Assembly (NCBI GenBank): GCA_024281135.1
Contig: JAMXLG010000392.1
Span: 1-10,604, forward strand
Reading direction: 5' to 3'
Source of the DNA: Vulcanimicrobiia bacterium
GTDB taxonomy: Bacteria > Eremiobacterota > Eremiobacteria > Baltobacterales > Baltobacteraceae
Length of the DNA stretch: 10,604 nt
Positions 1-6,710 of this stretch are shown in pieces; position 1 is the stretch's first letter, and each line of letters starts with the position of its first letter. Below the pieces are notes generated by a model that did no database searches, was not told the DNA's origin, and saw only the letters and a list, made by a program, of their open reading frames with translations. The position numbers and the translations under genes were made by a program.

Positions 1-62
1 AAAAGCGCACCGACCCATCCCGCAGTTGCAAAAAATGCGGCGCCGATCAGGATCTCGATCAT
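1..62 (-). CDS. N-terminal fragment of an unidentified membrane-type protein, cut by the window edge
   Basis: Reading leftward from an ATG at 62-60, 20 codons stay open to the window edge (starting MIEILIGAAFF, ending GWVGAL). The start lies 5 bases after the tadC stop, so it is probably the next gene of the same operon. The visible part is hydrophobic after a single Glu, which fits a membrane anchor or signal segment. Too little is present to name a family. In other Tad loci the gene after tadC is often tadD (a TPR lipoprotein) or another platform component, but nothing here distinguishes these. No strong Shine-Dalgarno site is seen, so coupling to tadC translation is likely. Confidence 0.5.
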   Translation of the reverse strand, partial: MIEILIGAAFFATAGWVGAL

Positions 63-67
63 GACAC

Positions 68-934
68 TTAGTGTTGCAGTGCCAGTAAGTGAGCTGCGAG
101 CGCGCCGAAAATGATCACGAAGAGTGATGGCAGCATGAATAATGCCATCGGGAAAACCATCTTTACAGGCAGCTTCGCGGCGAATTCTTCGACCAACATG
201 ATCCGTTGATGCCGCACGTCTTCTGCGAGCTCGGTAAGGACCTTCGCAAGGTTCGATCCGAGTTTTTCAGCCTGCGTAATCGCCGTTATTGTTGTCGAAA
301 GCTGCTGTTGGTTTGCTCGATCGGCCGCGGCCTTCAGGGCTTGCGACCGAGAGCGGCCCAAGCGCATTTCAGAGAGCGCTTCTCTGATCTCGTCGCCAAG
401 CGGTCCGGGAGCCGCATCGATCGCATACCCCAGCGCGGCGTTGACGGAAAGGCCTGCCTGGACCGTGGTTGCGATCATGTCGAGAAAGTTGGGTAGCGTT
501 TTTTGAATCTGGATCTTTCGCGCTGTAATCGCACGGTCTAAGAGCGAGAACGGTAAGTAGGCACACGCGGCACCAAGCGAGATCGCCAGGAGCACGACGA
601 GCCACGGGTTGAATTGTGCGAACCGCCACACAAGGAGCGAGATGATGATGCCGACGCCGGTGGACGCGGCGGTGCGAAGACCCATTTTTGCCGGGGTCAT
701 ATCGTACCAGCCCGCTTCCATCAGACGCTGGGCGAGATTCGTGCGCTGTTCGTCCGAGAAGATTTTTTCGAAATTTGCTAGACGCGGATCGTCAGGTGCC
801 GCCATCGATCGAGTCCTGAGCGCATCCAATTGACGCTTGAGCGGGCTCTTCGTCGGTATCAGCGAGAGTGCGAATAAAAATGCGGAAACCGCACCAAGTA
901 GCGGAATCAAGACTTGTAGCAGAAATTGAATCAT
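68..934 (-). CDS. tadC: TadC, inner-membrane platform protein of the Tad pilus
   Basis: This 288-residue protein is one of the two polytopic membrane proteins that form the inner-membrane assembly platform worked by the TadA ATPase. Hydrophobic segments are visible near residues 5-26, 91-105, 110-130 and 256-285. A T2SF-type (GspF-like) domain lies at about 148-275. It has the family pattern 'LPNFLDMIATTVQAGLS' (147-163), and a helix near 226-240 ('GSNLAKVLTELAEDV') that mirrors the equivalent helix in TadB. Length is normal for TadC. The ATG at 934 overlaps the tadB stop as ATGA, and an AGGTGG site sits 4 bases upstream, so translation is probably coupled to tadB. The TadB/TadC assignment rests on gene order, on the hydrophobic N-terminus with a long linker, and on the C-terminal hairpin. 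Both proteins share the same domain. Confidence 0.93.
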   Translation of the reverse strand: MIQFLLQVLIPLLGAVSAFLFALSLIPTKSPLKRQLDALRTRSMAAPDDPRLANFEKIFSDEQRTNLAQRLMEAGWYDMTPAKMGLRTAASTGVGIIISLLVWRFAQFNPWLVVLLAISLGAACAYLPFSLLDRAITARKIQIQKTLPNFLDMIATTVQAGLSVNAALGYAIDAAPGPLGDEIREALSEMRLGRSRSQALKAAADRANQQQLSTTITAITQAEKLGSNLAKVLTELAEDVRHQRIMLVEEFAAKLPVKMVFPMALFMLPSLFVIIFGALAAHLLALQH

Positions 935-1794
935 ACGTCCACCTGCATGATCCGGTTGAGTACAAACATACCCATGGATTCGAGCACCACGACGATCATA
1001 ATTGCGATGTGTCCGGGTTTCGTAAACATGAGTGCGTGGCCCATCTCTTGCTGGGTCAATACGATGAACGCGCCGAGCAGCAACGGAAGCGCTACCAGAA
1101 TCGCCGCACTCGTGCGGCCTTCCGAGGTCAGCGCGTTGATTTTCCGCTGAATGCGGCGACGATCTTTAATCGTCTCGGCAAGCTGTTCCAGCACCTTCGC
1201 AAGATCGCCGCCGGTCTCCGACTGGATGCGAATCGCCCGCGCCATCATCATCGTTTCGGTTGCCGGCATGCGGACCGCGAGGTCGTCAATCGCGTCGAAG
1301 ACGCTGACGCCGATGTTCGTTTGCCCGACCACCCGCATGAACTCGGTCTTCGCAGGCTCTTTCATTTCCTCGATTACTAGCGTTAGAGCTTGCCGAAGTC
1401 CAAGTCCCACTCGTAAGCCGCTCGCCATCAAACGAAGTGAAATTTCGAGCTGCTCGATAAACTGTTTGAGCCTACGCTGCGTCTTGAAACGGACGAAGAA
1501 CATGAAGCCGCCTGCAGCGGCAGCCAAGCAAATCGGGAACGCGATGGCGCCTACCAGTATCGATGGGCGGATCAAAAATGCCACCAACGTCCACAAGATG
1601 ACCGCGCTGCCAAGAACCGTCAAAGATATCTCCTGCGGTTTCATCTTCATGCCGGCGCGGTCGAGCGTCGACGCGAGGCCCTCTAGCTTGCCCGACGTTT
1701 GCACGTTGACGCGGTCCCAGAGTGAATAGCAGATAAGGCCCACGACCGCAGCAGCGCCGAAGAAGATTGCGAACGGAGCGACCCCGCTTACCAT
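931..1794 (-). CDS. tadB: TadB, inner-membrane platform protein of the Tad pilus
   Basis: A 287-residue partner of TadC in the inner-membrane platform. Hydrophobic segments lie near residues 5-25, 58-76, 79-101, 228-247 and 262-281. The T2SF domain spans about 112-245 and includes 'FIEQLEISLRLMASGLRVG' (112-130) and 'TGGDLAKVLEQLAETIKDR' (194-212), the characteristic TadB signatures. I chose the ATG at 1794 over the in-frame ATG at 1872. The longer form would add 26 hydrophilic residues that lie entirely inside the C-terminus of the upstream ATPase gene. The 1794 start gives an N-terminal membrane segment at once and has an AGGTG site about 6 bases upstream. It overlaps the end of the upstream gene by 7 bases, and its own stop overlaps the tadC start by 4, so the three genes look translationally coupled. 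Confidence 0.93.
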   Translation of the reverse strand: MVSGVAPFAIFFGAAAVVGLICYSLWDRVNVQTSGKLEGLASTLDRAGMKMKPQEISLTVLGSAVILWTLVAFLIRPSILVGAIAFPICLAAAAGGFMFFVRFKTQRRLKQFIEQLEISLRLMASGLRVGLGLRQALTLVIEEMKEPAKTEFMRVVGQTNIGVSVFDAIDDLAVRMPATETMMMARAIRIQSETGGDLAKVLEQLAETIKDRRRIQRKINALTSEGRTSAAILVALPLLLGAFIVLTQQEMGHALMFTKPGHIAIMIVVVLESMGMFVLNRIMQVDV

Positions 1795-3860
1795 AGCGCA
1801 CCTGCCGACGGAAGCGTCGCGAGCGAGCGCATGTCGTACGTAATACCGTATTCCTGGAAGCGTTTGATGCACTGCGGCTGGACGCCGGTGTACTGGAACT
1901 CGCCGACGACGGCATTTTCTTTGTCAACACCCTGCTGCACGTACTTCACGATGTCTTGCATCGTCACGACCTCACCCTCCATGCCGACGACCTCACTGAC
2001 GCTGATGATCTTACGGCTGCCGTCCCGCATGCGAGCCGTTTGAACGATCAGGTCTATGGCGCTCGAGATCTGCTCGCGGATTGCACGAACCGGCAAATCG
2101 AATCCCGCCATCAGCACCAACGTCTCGACGCGCGAAAGCGCGTCGCGAGCGGAGTTGGCGTGAATCGTTGTTAGCGATCCGTCGTGACCGGTGTTCATCG
2201 CCTGAAGCATGTCTAGCGCTTCGGCGCCACGACACTCACCGATGACGATGCGATCGGGGCGCATACGCAGCGAGTTGCGCAGCAGATCGCGGATCTTGAT
2301 TTCACCGCGGTTTTCAACGTTTGCGGGTCGTGACTCAAGCCGGACGACGTGTGTTTGGTTCAGGAAGAGTTCCGCCGCGTCCTCGATCGTTATAATGCGT
2401 TCGCGGTCCGGAATGAAACTGGAAAGAATGTTGAGGAACGTCGTTTTACCGGAACCAGTTCCGCCGCTGATCAGCATGTTCATACGTCCTTCAACGGCCG
2501 CACGCAGAAGATCGACGACGGGCTGTGTCACCGAACCGAGGTGAAGTAAGTCTTCAACCCCAAGCCGCTTCGTACCGAATCGGCGAATCGTTAGCGTCGA
2601 TCCGTCCAGCGCGAGGGGTTCGATTATCGCATTGACGCGCGAGCCGTCCTTCAATCGAGCGTCAACCATAGGCACCGACTCGTCGATCCGGCGGCCAAGC
2701 GGTGCGATAATACGTTCGATGACGAGACGAAGCTGCTTGTCGTCGTTAAATCGCTTGTCGGTTTTTTCGAGGCGCCCGAAACGCTCGACATAGACGTTCT
2801 CGGCACCGTTGACCATGATTTCCGTGATCGCAGGATCGTGGAAGAGATCTTCGAGTGGTCCAAGCCCGAGGGCTTCGTTGACGACTTCTTGCTTGATGCG
2901 CGCGATTTCTTCGGCGGACTGCACGTCCGGATGATCGGCAAGTATCTCCGATGAGATGTCTTCAATTTCGGCACGAAGTTCCGCGAGCTTCGCAGCATCC
3001 GAATGAGCCCGGCTCGCCGCAACCAAGTCGATGCGTTTGCTGAGGGCCTCGTGGATCGCCAACTTGATCGCGTCTGCACGGTTGGCGTGTGAAAATGGCT
3101 TCACGACGGCGCCGTTGCCGTTACCGTTGTGCGTGGGGGCCTTTCGTGCCCAACGCCGGTCGCCGATCGGAACGTCGGACGAAGCCGCAAGCACGGTTTC
3201 AATTCCGCCTTCCGTTGCAACACTTAGGGCGTAACGATGCAAGATTGCCATCGATCTGGCGAAATTGCGGTCGCCTAGTGACGGGAATTCGGCGACGACT
3301 TTGGTGCCGAGCACGCGTTCGATCTCGGATTTTCCGATCGTGTCCGTGTTGCCGCGGCTGTTGATGACAATCGCAACGCGGTTCGGTGGAATACCGAATC
3401 TTTGCAGGTCACGCATCAACGTGCGTGCGCCCGTCAGGCCTAGGAGATTCGATTCGGCGATCACAAAAAAGCGGGTAGCGCGTGCGACAAAGGCGCGCAC
3501 CGCCGCAGCAAACGGCTGCGGAGTGTCGACGATCGTGAAGCCGGAGTGGTTTAGCGACGCCGCGAGCTCGTCGATGGTGTCGCGTTTGAGAGTAAAGGCG
3601 CTATCATACGCATCGACCAACTCGACGACGTTCATCCCTTGCACGCGAGCCGTCGCAATCATCGAGTCATTGCTGCGCGACGCATCGAGATTAGAGACGC
3701 TGTCGAGTAAGACACCGATGCCGCGGCGGCCGGTGAGATCCCCGTCGATCAGCGTCACCGCTTCGCCTTGAGTGGCTAGCGCCTTGGCGAACTCAGTGCA
3801 GATCGTCGTGGTACCGGAGCCGCCCTTAGCTCCGATGAAGATGAATGTGGTGGCGCCCAT
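1788..3860 (-). CDS. tadA: TadZ/CpaE-TadA/CpaF fusion: Tad pilus localisation and assembly ATPase in one chain
   Basis: One open 690-residue frame carries two proteins that are normally separate. Residues 1-235 form a MinD/ParA-like domain of the TadZ/CpaE type: '[10 protein letters not shown]' (10-19) matches a deviant Walker A with Lys12 kept and the usual second Lys replaced by Thr17, 'LIDGD' is at 37-41 and 'IVDTP' at 110-114. A flexible Asn/Gly-rich stretch (245-250, NGNGNG) leads into a helical region (258-335) and a full secretion ATPase of the TadA/CpaF family. That half has 'GLGPLEDL' (332-339), Walker [10 protein letters not shown] (466-474), the Asp box ITIEDAAEL (490-498), Walker B region RIVIGECRG (537-545, Glu542) and the His box GSLTTIHA (561-568). 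The C-terminal half is about the usual CpaF length. The N-terminal receiver-like domain of classical CpaE is absent. The start has a TAAGGGG site overlapping the cpaB stop 14 bases upstream. The protein should dock on TadB/TadC at the cytoplasmic face and power pilin assembly. Domain calls are firm; joint action of the halves is inferred. Confidence 0.95.
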   Translation of the reverse strand: MGATTFIFIGAKGGSGTTTICTEFAKALATQGEAVTLIDGDLTGRRGIGVLLDSVSNLDASRSNDSMIATARVQGMNVVELVDAYDSAFTLKRDTIDELAASLNHSGFTIVDTPQPFAAAVRAFVARATRFFVIAESNLLGLTGARTLMRDLQRFGIPPNRVAIVINSRGNTDTIGKSEIERVLGTKVVAEFPSLGDRNFARSMAILHRYALSVATEGGIETVLAASSDVPIGDRRWARKAPTHNGNGNGAVVKPFSHANRADAIKLAIHEALSKRIDLVAASRAHSDAAKLAELRAEIEDISSEILADHPDVQSAEEIARIKQEVVNEALGLGPLEDLFHDPAITEIMVNGAENVYVERFGRLEKTDKRFNDDKQLRLVIERIIAPLGRRIDESVPMVDARLKDGSRVNAIIEPLALDGSTLTIRRFGTKRLGVEDLLHLGSVTQPVVDLLRAAVEGRMNMLISGGTGSGKTTFLNILSSFIPDRERIITIEDAAELFLNQTHVVRLESRPANVENRGEIKIRDLLRNSLRMRPDRIVIGECRGAEALDMLQAMNTGHDGSLTTIHANSARDALSRVETLVLMAGFDLPVRAIREQISSAIDLIVQTARMRDGSRKIISVSEVVGMEGEVVTMQDIVKYVQQGVDKENAVVGEFQYTGVQPQCIKRFQEYGITYDMRSLATLPSAGALW

Positions 3861-3874
3861 TGTTTAAGTGCCCC

Positions 3875-4780
3875 TTAGTTCCCCGTTGCGTTTGTTATGT
3901 GGTCGCCGTCGATGATGCGTATGCCGCTCGACGGATAGGTATTTACAGCGCTCGATGCCGGGCGAAGCGCTGTACCGCCTTGAGCTGCGTTAAACGCTGC
4001 CGATTTGCCGAATGCGTCTGCAAGTTTGCTCGCAAACGAGTCACCGCCACTCGGTGCCGGCGCCGACTGTGCTCCGCCCCAGTCACCTGCATTGAATGAC
4101 TCGACCGGTTCCGAACGCAGCGGTTCCTTCGGCGAACGCAAAGCGAGGCGAAGAGTTGTGTTCGCATCGGCGGCCGCAAGCAAGTCAGCCTGTTTCGGAG
4201 TTACTTCGAGCGTTACAGTCTGCGAGTTCTGCTCTTCGGGCGATGGAGTTGCCGAGGTATTCTCCAGAATGCTTCCAAGGGCAAGAATTCGCACGCCACG
4301 GAGAATTGAAAGTGCGCGTGGCACTGACTGACCTTGACGCGGAAGAATCGCGATTACGTCGACGCGATCGCCCGGTTGCGCGAGCCCTGAGACACCCTTG
4401 ACCTTGTCGATCGCAATGCTGACCGCGCGCATGCCGGGCCGAAGTCGAACCGGAAGTGCTGCGTCGTTCGTGGTTCCGACTTTTGAAGAGGTGATGGTGG
4501 ATCCGGCCGGGATCGTAATGAGAGCCACGGAGCCTATCGCCTTGCTCGAATCCGAAATCGCATCAGGCTCGACGACCGACGACGGGCGCTGCACAGTCTG
4601 CAACATCGTTTGCGTAATGATCGCTCGTGCAGGTATGTCGGCAGCGGCCACGAGAACGGGGCGGGGCTGTCCCGCCGCCTGGCTCGCGCTACGAACCGAA
4701 GACAGATAATTCAGCGTTAGCCAGCCGGTACCAAGTGCTAAAAGAACGGCGATGAGCAACGTTGTGCGTCGGGTATTCAT
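3875..4780 (-). CDS. cpaB: CpaB/RcpC, periplasmic Flp pilus assembly protein with SAF domain
   Basis: The protein has 301 residues. A short basic N-terminus (MNTRRT) and one hydrophobic segment (about 7-25) anchor it in the inner membrane. A SAF domain follows at about 41-102 ('PVLVAAADIPARAIIT' at 41-56, 'IPAGSTITSSKV' at 90-101). The CpaB/RcpC core lies at about 109-215 and contains 'RPGMRAVSIAID' (114-125) and 'GLAQPGDRVDVIA' (132-144), the usual signature of the family. After about 220 there is a low-complexity Ser/Ala/Gly-rich tail ending in 'GIRIIDGD'. CpaB is generally thought to assist the CpaC secretin in the periplasm. I chose the ATG at 4780 over the in-frame ATG at 4843: it overlaps the tadV stop as ATGA, has a TGAGGA site 8 or so bases upstream, and gives a proper membrane anchor. 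The longer form would add 21 polar residues coded inside tadV. Confidence 0.95.
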   Translation of the reverse strand: MNTRRTTLLIAVLLALGTGWLTLNYLSSVRSASQAAGQPRPVLVAAADIPARAIITQTMLQTVQRPSSVVEPDAISDSSKAIGSVALITIPAGSTITSSKVGTTNDAALPVRLRPGMRAVSIAIDKVKGVSGLAQPGDRVDVIAILPRQGQSVPRALSILRGVRILALGSILENTSATPSPEEQNSQTVTLEVTPKQADLLAAADANTTLRLALRSPKEPLRSEPVESFNAGDWGGAQSAPAPSGGDSFASKLADAFGKSAAFNAAQGGTALRPASSAVNTYPSSGIRIIDGDHITNATGN

Positions 4781-5301
4781 AATGCAATCCTCAAGAACGG
4801 TGCGACGGTTTGAGACAGCAGAACGAGTATGGCACCGAGACAAATGGCAACAGCGTACGGCATCGAGGTCATACTCGTCGGCGTCGCTTTACCAGCGCCG
4901 CCGTGCAGGAGTGGAAACGCCAGCGTTCCCACGCCGGCAAGAGTTTGTTTCAGGCGTCCGCGCAGCAGCGCGTAAACCACACCGAGTATGCCGCCCCCGA
5001 AAATCGTGTAGAGTAGGAACGGCACGCAATCCGGATAGCTGAAGGCACCTGCGGCAGCTGCGGCGAGCTTGACGTCGCCCCCACCAATCCATCCTTGTCT
5101 AAAGGCGATTGCGCCGATCAAAAACACCGCAACCATCACGCCAAGGCTCAACAATCCTGTGACTACGCCGTGCGTCGCGTTCAAAATCAATCCGGCGATT
5201 GCGAGTACAACCGTAAGCCAGTTCGGCACGCGCCGCGACTTTACGTCAGTCGTCGCAGCAATTGCACACGCGGGCAGAACAACGAGAAAAGCATCGCTCA
5301 C
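4777..5301 (-). CDS. tadV: TadV/CpaA, A24-family prepilin peptidase
   Basis: A 174-residue integral membrane aspartyl protease that removes the leader from Flp prepilins and TadE/TadF-type pseudopilins. Both catalytic Asp signatures are visible: Asp19 in 'ATTDVKSRRVPN' (16-27) and Asp76 in 'GGGDVK' (73-78). The C-terminal 'MPYAVAICLGA' (147-157) is the common end motif of the family. About five hydrophobic segments can be seen. Its length matches the short TadV/CpaA type, which lacks the N-terminal methyltransferase domain of PilD-like enzymes. The start is a GTG at 5301, supported by GGAG with 7 bases spacing ('CGGAGTACGATCGTG'). It lies 18 bases after the second flp stop, and its own stop overlaps the cpaB start. 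Its substrates are encoded on both sides: two Flp pilins just upstream and TadE/TadF on the other strand. Confidence 0.93.
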   Translation of the reverse strand: MSDAFLVVLPACAIAATTDVKSRRVPNWLTVVLAIAGLILNATHGVVTGLLSLGVMVAVFLIGAIAFRQGWIGGGDVKLAAAAAGAFSYPDCVPFLLYTIFGGGILGVVYALLRGRLKQTLAGVGTLAFPLLHGGAGKATPTSMTSMPYAVAICLGAILVLLSQTVAPFLRIAL

Positions 5302-5319
5302 GATCGTACTCCGAACCCT

Positions 5320-5478
5320 CTAAAGTGCCGCATTGGCGCTGTCGAAGAGTCCGCTGACCTTGGTGCCGAGGGTAACAACGACGGAAATGCAAACGGCAGC
5401 GATCAACACCGCCATAACTGCGTATTCGACCATCGTTGCACCGCGGTCGTCGCACATTAGCCGTGCTACTGCCGTCAT
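5320..5478 (-). CDS. flp: Flp-type pilin, second copy
   Basis: A 52-residue prepilin. The 13-residue leader (MTAVARLMCDDRG) ends in Gly13, and cleavage before Ala14 gives the classic Flp start ATMVEY with Glu at mature position 5 and Tyr at 6. A hydrophobic helix follows, for a mature length of 39. By my hand alignment it is identical at 25 of 39 mature positions to the first Flp copy, with a Cys at mature position 17 in both. The leader carries an extra Cys9. The ATG at 5478 has a GGGAG site 7 bases upstream. It lies downstream of a strong hairpin, so it is probably made at a lower level than the first pilin and is transcribed with the assembly genes. It could be an alternative or minor pilin. 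Its role relative to the first copy cannot be read from sequence. Confidence 0.92.
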   Translation of the reverse strand: MTAVARLMCDDRGATMVEYAVMAVLIAAVCISVVVTLGTKVSGLFDSANAAL

Positions 5479-5516
5479 CTTCGGTCTCCCTATGATTTAG
5501 CGGATTTTAAAAATCT

Positions 5517-5574
5517 TTCGGGTCGAAAAGCGCCGTAGTTGAGATAGTCTCAACGCCCGCGCCTTCGACCCGAA
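5517..5574 (-). terminator. Two-tier hairpin between the two pilin genes (likely attenuator/terminator)
   Basis: An 11-base perfect inverted repeat (TTCGGGTCGAA at 5517-5527; TTCGACCCGAA at 5564-5574) encloses a GCGC/GCGC pair (5530-5533 with 5559-5562) and a perfect 7-bp inner hairpin (GTTGAGA 5538-5544, TCTCAAC 5548-5554, 3-base loop). In the minus-strand transcript it starts 10 bases after the first pilin stop and is followed by AGATTTTTAAAATC, a short U-run. This is an intrinsic terminator layout. Because the next six genes appear to rely on read-through, partial termination or 3'-end protection of the pilin mRNA is the likely role. A separate promoter after it cannot be excluded. Confidence 0.75.
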
Positions 5575-5584
5575 TCGTTGGGAT

Positions 5585-5746
5585 CTAGAGCGCCGCGTTG
5601 ACGGTCGAGAACGCGTTGTTGACCTTTTGGCCGAGAACAACGACAACCGCGATACAAATTGCGGCGATAAGTGCGACCATGATGCCATATTCGACCATCG
5701 TCGCGCCGTCTTCGTTGCGAACTAGTTGCTTGAGCGTATTGAGCAT
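5585..5746 (-). CDS. flp: Flp-type pilin, first copy (probable major pilin)
   Basis: A 53-residue prepilin with a 14-residue leader ending in Gly14. TadV cleavage there would expose ATMVEYGIMVAL, the Flp signature with Glu+5 and Tyr+6. The mature chain is 39 residues, mostly one hydrophobic helix, ending NAAL as in the second copy. A Cys sits at mature position 17. The ATG at 5746 has an excellent AAGGAGA site 5 bases upstream, the strongest ribosome site in the operon. A stable hairpin follows the stop within 10 bases. Strong translation plus a 3' hairpin is what one expects for the abundant fibre subunit, so I infer that this is the major pilin. It lies 36 bases after the secreted-protein gene. 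Confidence 0.93.
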   Translation of the reverse strand: MLNTLKQLVRNEDGATMVEYGIMVALIAAICIAVVVVLGQKVNNAFSTVNAAL

Positions 5747-5782
5747 GAGTCTCTCCTTAATGACGTTAGTTAGGATGGTTTG

Positions 5783-6511
5783 TTACAAAACGCTGTTCGA
5801 GAACGTCGTTGCTGGTACGTTGACGTTTCCGTTCGGCGCTCCAACGACGTATTGCGCGGTTGCTGCTTTCACTCCGGGGAGTGAACTGGCAAGCACGTCT
5901 AACAAACTTCCGCGGAAATACGCGGGTGCGATTGGCACGATTGTATTGAACCGTCCGCTCGCGTCGGGGTGAGCATCGTGTCGGCTCACGACGACAGTTG
6001 GAAGATCCGTCGAAAACGTTGCATACAGCGTGATCGTCACCGGGGCACTCGGCGGGGCGTGCCCCGTAACGAGTAGCGCCTCGCTGCCTGGAAGTTGGTG
6101 TACTTCCAACTGTATCGCTCCGCTTACGGCGGACGCCTGAGCTACGACATCGCCTGGCGGATCGACGCTTTGATTCATCGCTGCGCCATACTGCTCAGGG
6201 TGTCGCGCGAGTTGCGCGATGCGGTTTGCTAACGACTGCGAAATATACAGATCGTTATTTGCGTACCGCGGTGCAACTGCCGTCGTCTCAATCCGGTCGT
6301 TCACCTCGAAGAGGCTCTGTCCGGGACGAATGACGATGAGCATACCGGGTTTGGAGATCTCCACCGAACGTTCAGCGCCGAGCCATGACAACGCATAGCC
6401 CGACTGCGCCGCAACCCGCGACAGCGGAAGGTCCGACGTTGCTGCTACGGCAGGACATAGCACTGCTATGGCCATTAGCGACGCAGCAATCGAATGCAGA
6501 AGTCCCCGCAT
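5783..6511 (-). CDS. Secreted protein with copper-amine-oxidase-N-like domain and a beta-rich C-terminal domain; role unknown
   Basis: A 242-residue protein with a clear signal peptide (about 1-23, basic then hydrophobic, ending CPAVA before ATSD). Residues 28-102 resemble the copper amine oxidase N-terminal 'stalk' domain: 'PLSRVAAQSGYALSWLG' (29-45), then a strand with 'IRPGQSLFEVND' (61-72), and 'DLYISQSLANRIAQL' (87-101). This is the usual layout of two half-repeats around a beta core. Residues 132-223 look like an Ig-like beta sandwich ('EALLVTGHAPPSAPVTITLYA' is spread over 144-164). No catalytic motif or membrane anchor is seen after the signal. I chose the ATG at 6511 over 6541 because GGAGG lies 8 bases upstream and the start gives an immediate signal peptide. 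It is the first gene of the pilin operon, opposite the secretin, so a periplasmic or surface role in pilus assembly or adhesion is inferred. It does not look like CpaD/RcpB or TadD. Confidence 0.86.
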   Translation of the reverse strand: MRGLLHSIAASLMAIAVLCPAVAATSDLPLSRVAAQSGYALSWLGAERSVEISKPGMLIVIRPGQSLFEVNDRIETTAVAPRYANNDLYISQSLANRIAQLARHPEQYGAAMNQSVDPPGDVVAQASAVSGAIQLEVHQLPGSEALLVTGHAPPSAPVTITLYATFSTDLPTVVVSRHDAHPDASGRFNTIVPIAPAYFRGSLLDVLASSLPGVKAATAQYVVGAPNGNVNVPATTFSNSVL

Positions 6512-6566
6512 GAGTAAAACCTCCATCTCCTGGCTCGACAAATCATTGCAAGAGTCCGACGAGGGC

Positions 6567-6594
6567 GCAATACCTGGAAGTCCAATCCCGTCAA
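6567..6594 (-). promoter_or_regulatory. Possible promoter for the minus-strand pilin operon
   Basis: On the minus strand TTGACG (6594-6589) is a good -35 match. TATTGC (6572-6567) follows after 16 bases as a poor -10 match (3 of 6). It lies 56 bases or so upstream of the first ATG of this unit. A promoter is required in this gap by gene layout, but this particular pair is only a candidate, and an alternative sigma factor could use other bases here. Confidence 0.25.
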
Positions 6595-6618
6595 TCTTTG
6601 CTTAACGTCGATTGCGCG

Positions 6619-6651
6619 TTGACGCGTTAACGCCGAAACCCGTGGCATAAT
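6619..6651 (+). promoter_or_regulatory. Candidate promoter with extended -10 and overlapping palindrome for cpaC operon
   Basis: TGG followed by CATAAT (6643-6651) is an extended -10 element with 5 of 6 matches to TATAAT. TTGACG lies at 6619-6624, but the 21-base spacing is too long for a standard -35, so the extended -10 may carry the activity. Between them GCGTTAACGC (6624-6633) is a perfect 10-base palindrome, and TTAACG at 6602-6607 is inverted relative to CGTTAA at 6625-6630. These are possible operator half-sites. The expected start of transcription is near 6658, about 50 bases before the GTG start. Confidence 0.4.
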
Positions 6652-6663
6652 GCTGGAAACACG

Positions 6664-6703
6664 GCCGTTCCGCACGAGCGGCTATTAGTTGTCTCCATGG
6701 AGG
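6664..6703 (+). promoter_or_regulatory. cpaC leader: small hairpin and Shine-Dalgarno
   Basis: GCCGTTC (6664-6670) can pair with GAGCGGC (6676-6682) with one G-U wobble and a 5-base loop, just after the predicted transcript start. The ribosome site GGAGG (6699-6703) follows, 7 bases before the GTG. It is embedded in the palindrome CTCCATGGAG (6693-6702). The ribosome site is what decides the GTG start of cpaC. The hairpin may be chance or a 5'-end stabiliser. Confidence 0.4.
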
Positions 6704-6710
6704 TCGACGC

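Noticed and set aside
868..1380. Plus-strand 170-codon open frame opposite tadB
   Set aside because: The His/Arg-rich translation has no domain pattern and is the antisense of a well-supported T2SF-domain gene.
1151..1729. Plus-strand 192-codon open frame opposite tadB
   Set aside because: Ser/Arg-rich shadow with no ribosome site or recognisable fold; tadB fully explains the region.
1795..1872. 26-residue longer N-terminus for TadB
   Set aside because: It lies wholly inside the end of the upstream ATPase gene, is polar rather than membrane-like, and a well-placed start with AGGTG exists at 1794.
3265..3771. Plus-strand 168-codon open frame opposite the TadZ domain
   Set aside because: Arg/Ser-rich antisense shadow of a region coding for clear MinD-like motifs.
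4781..4843. 21-residue longer N-terminus for CpaB
   Set aside because: It overlaps tadV and would bury the membrane anchor; the ATGA overlap and GAGG site support 4780.
5246..5688. Minus-strand frames of 63-69 codons overlapping the pilins
   Set aside because: Arg/Cys/Ser-rich out-of-frame readings of the two flp genes and the hairpin.
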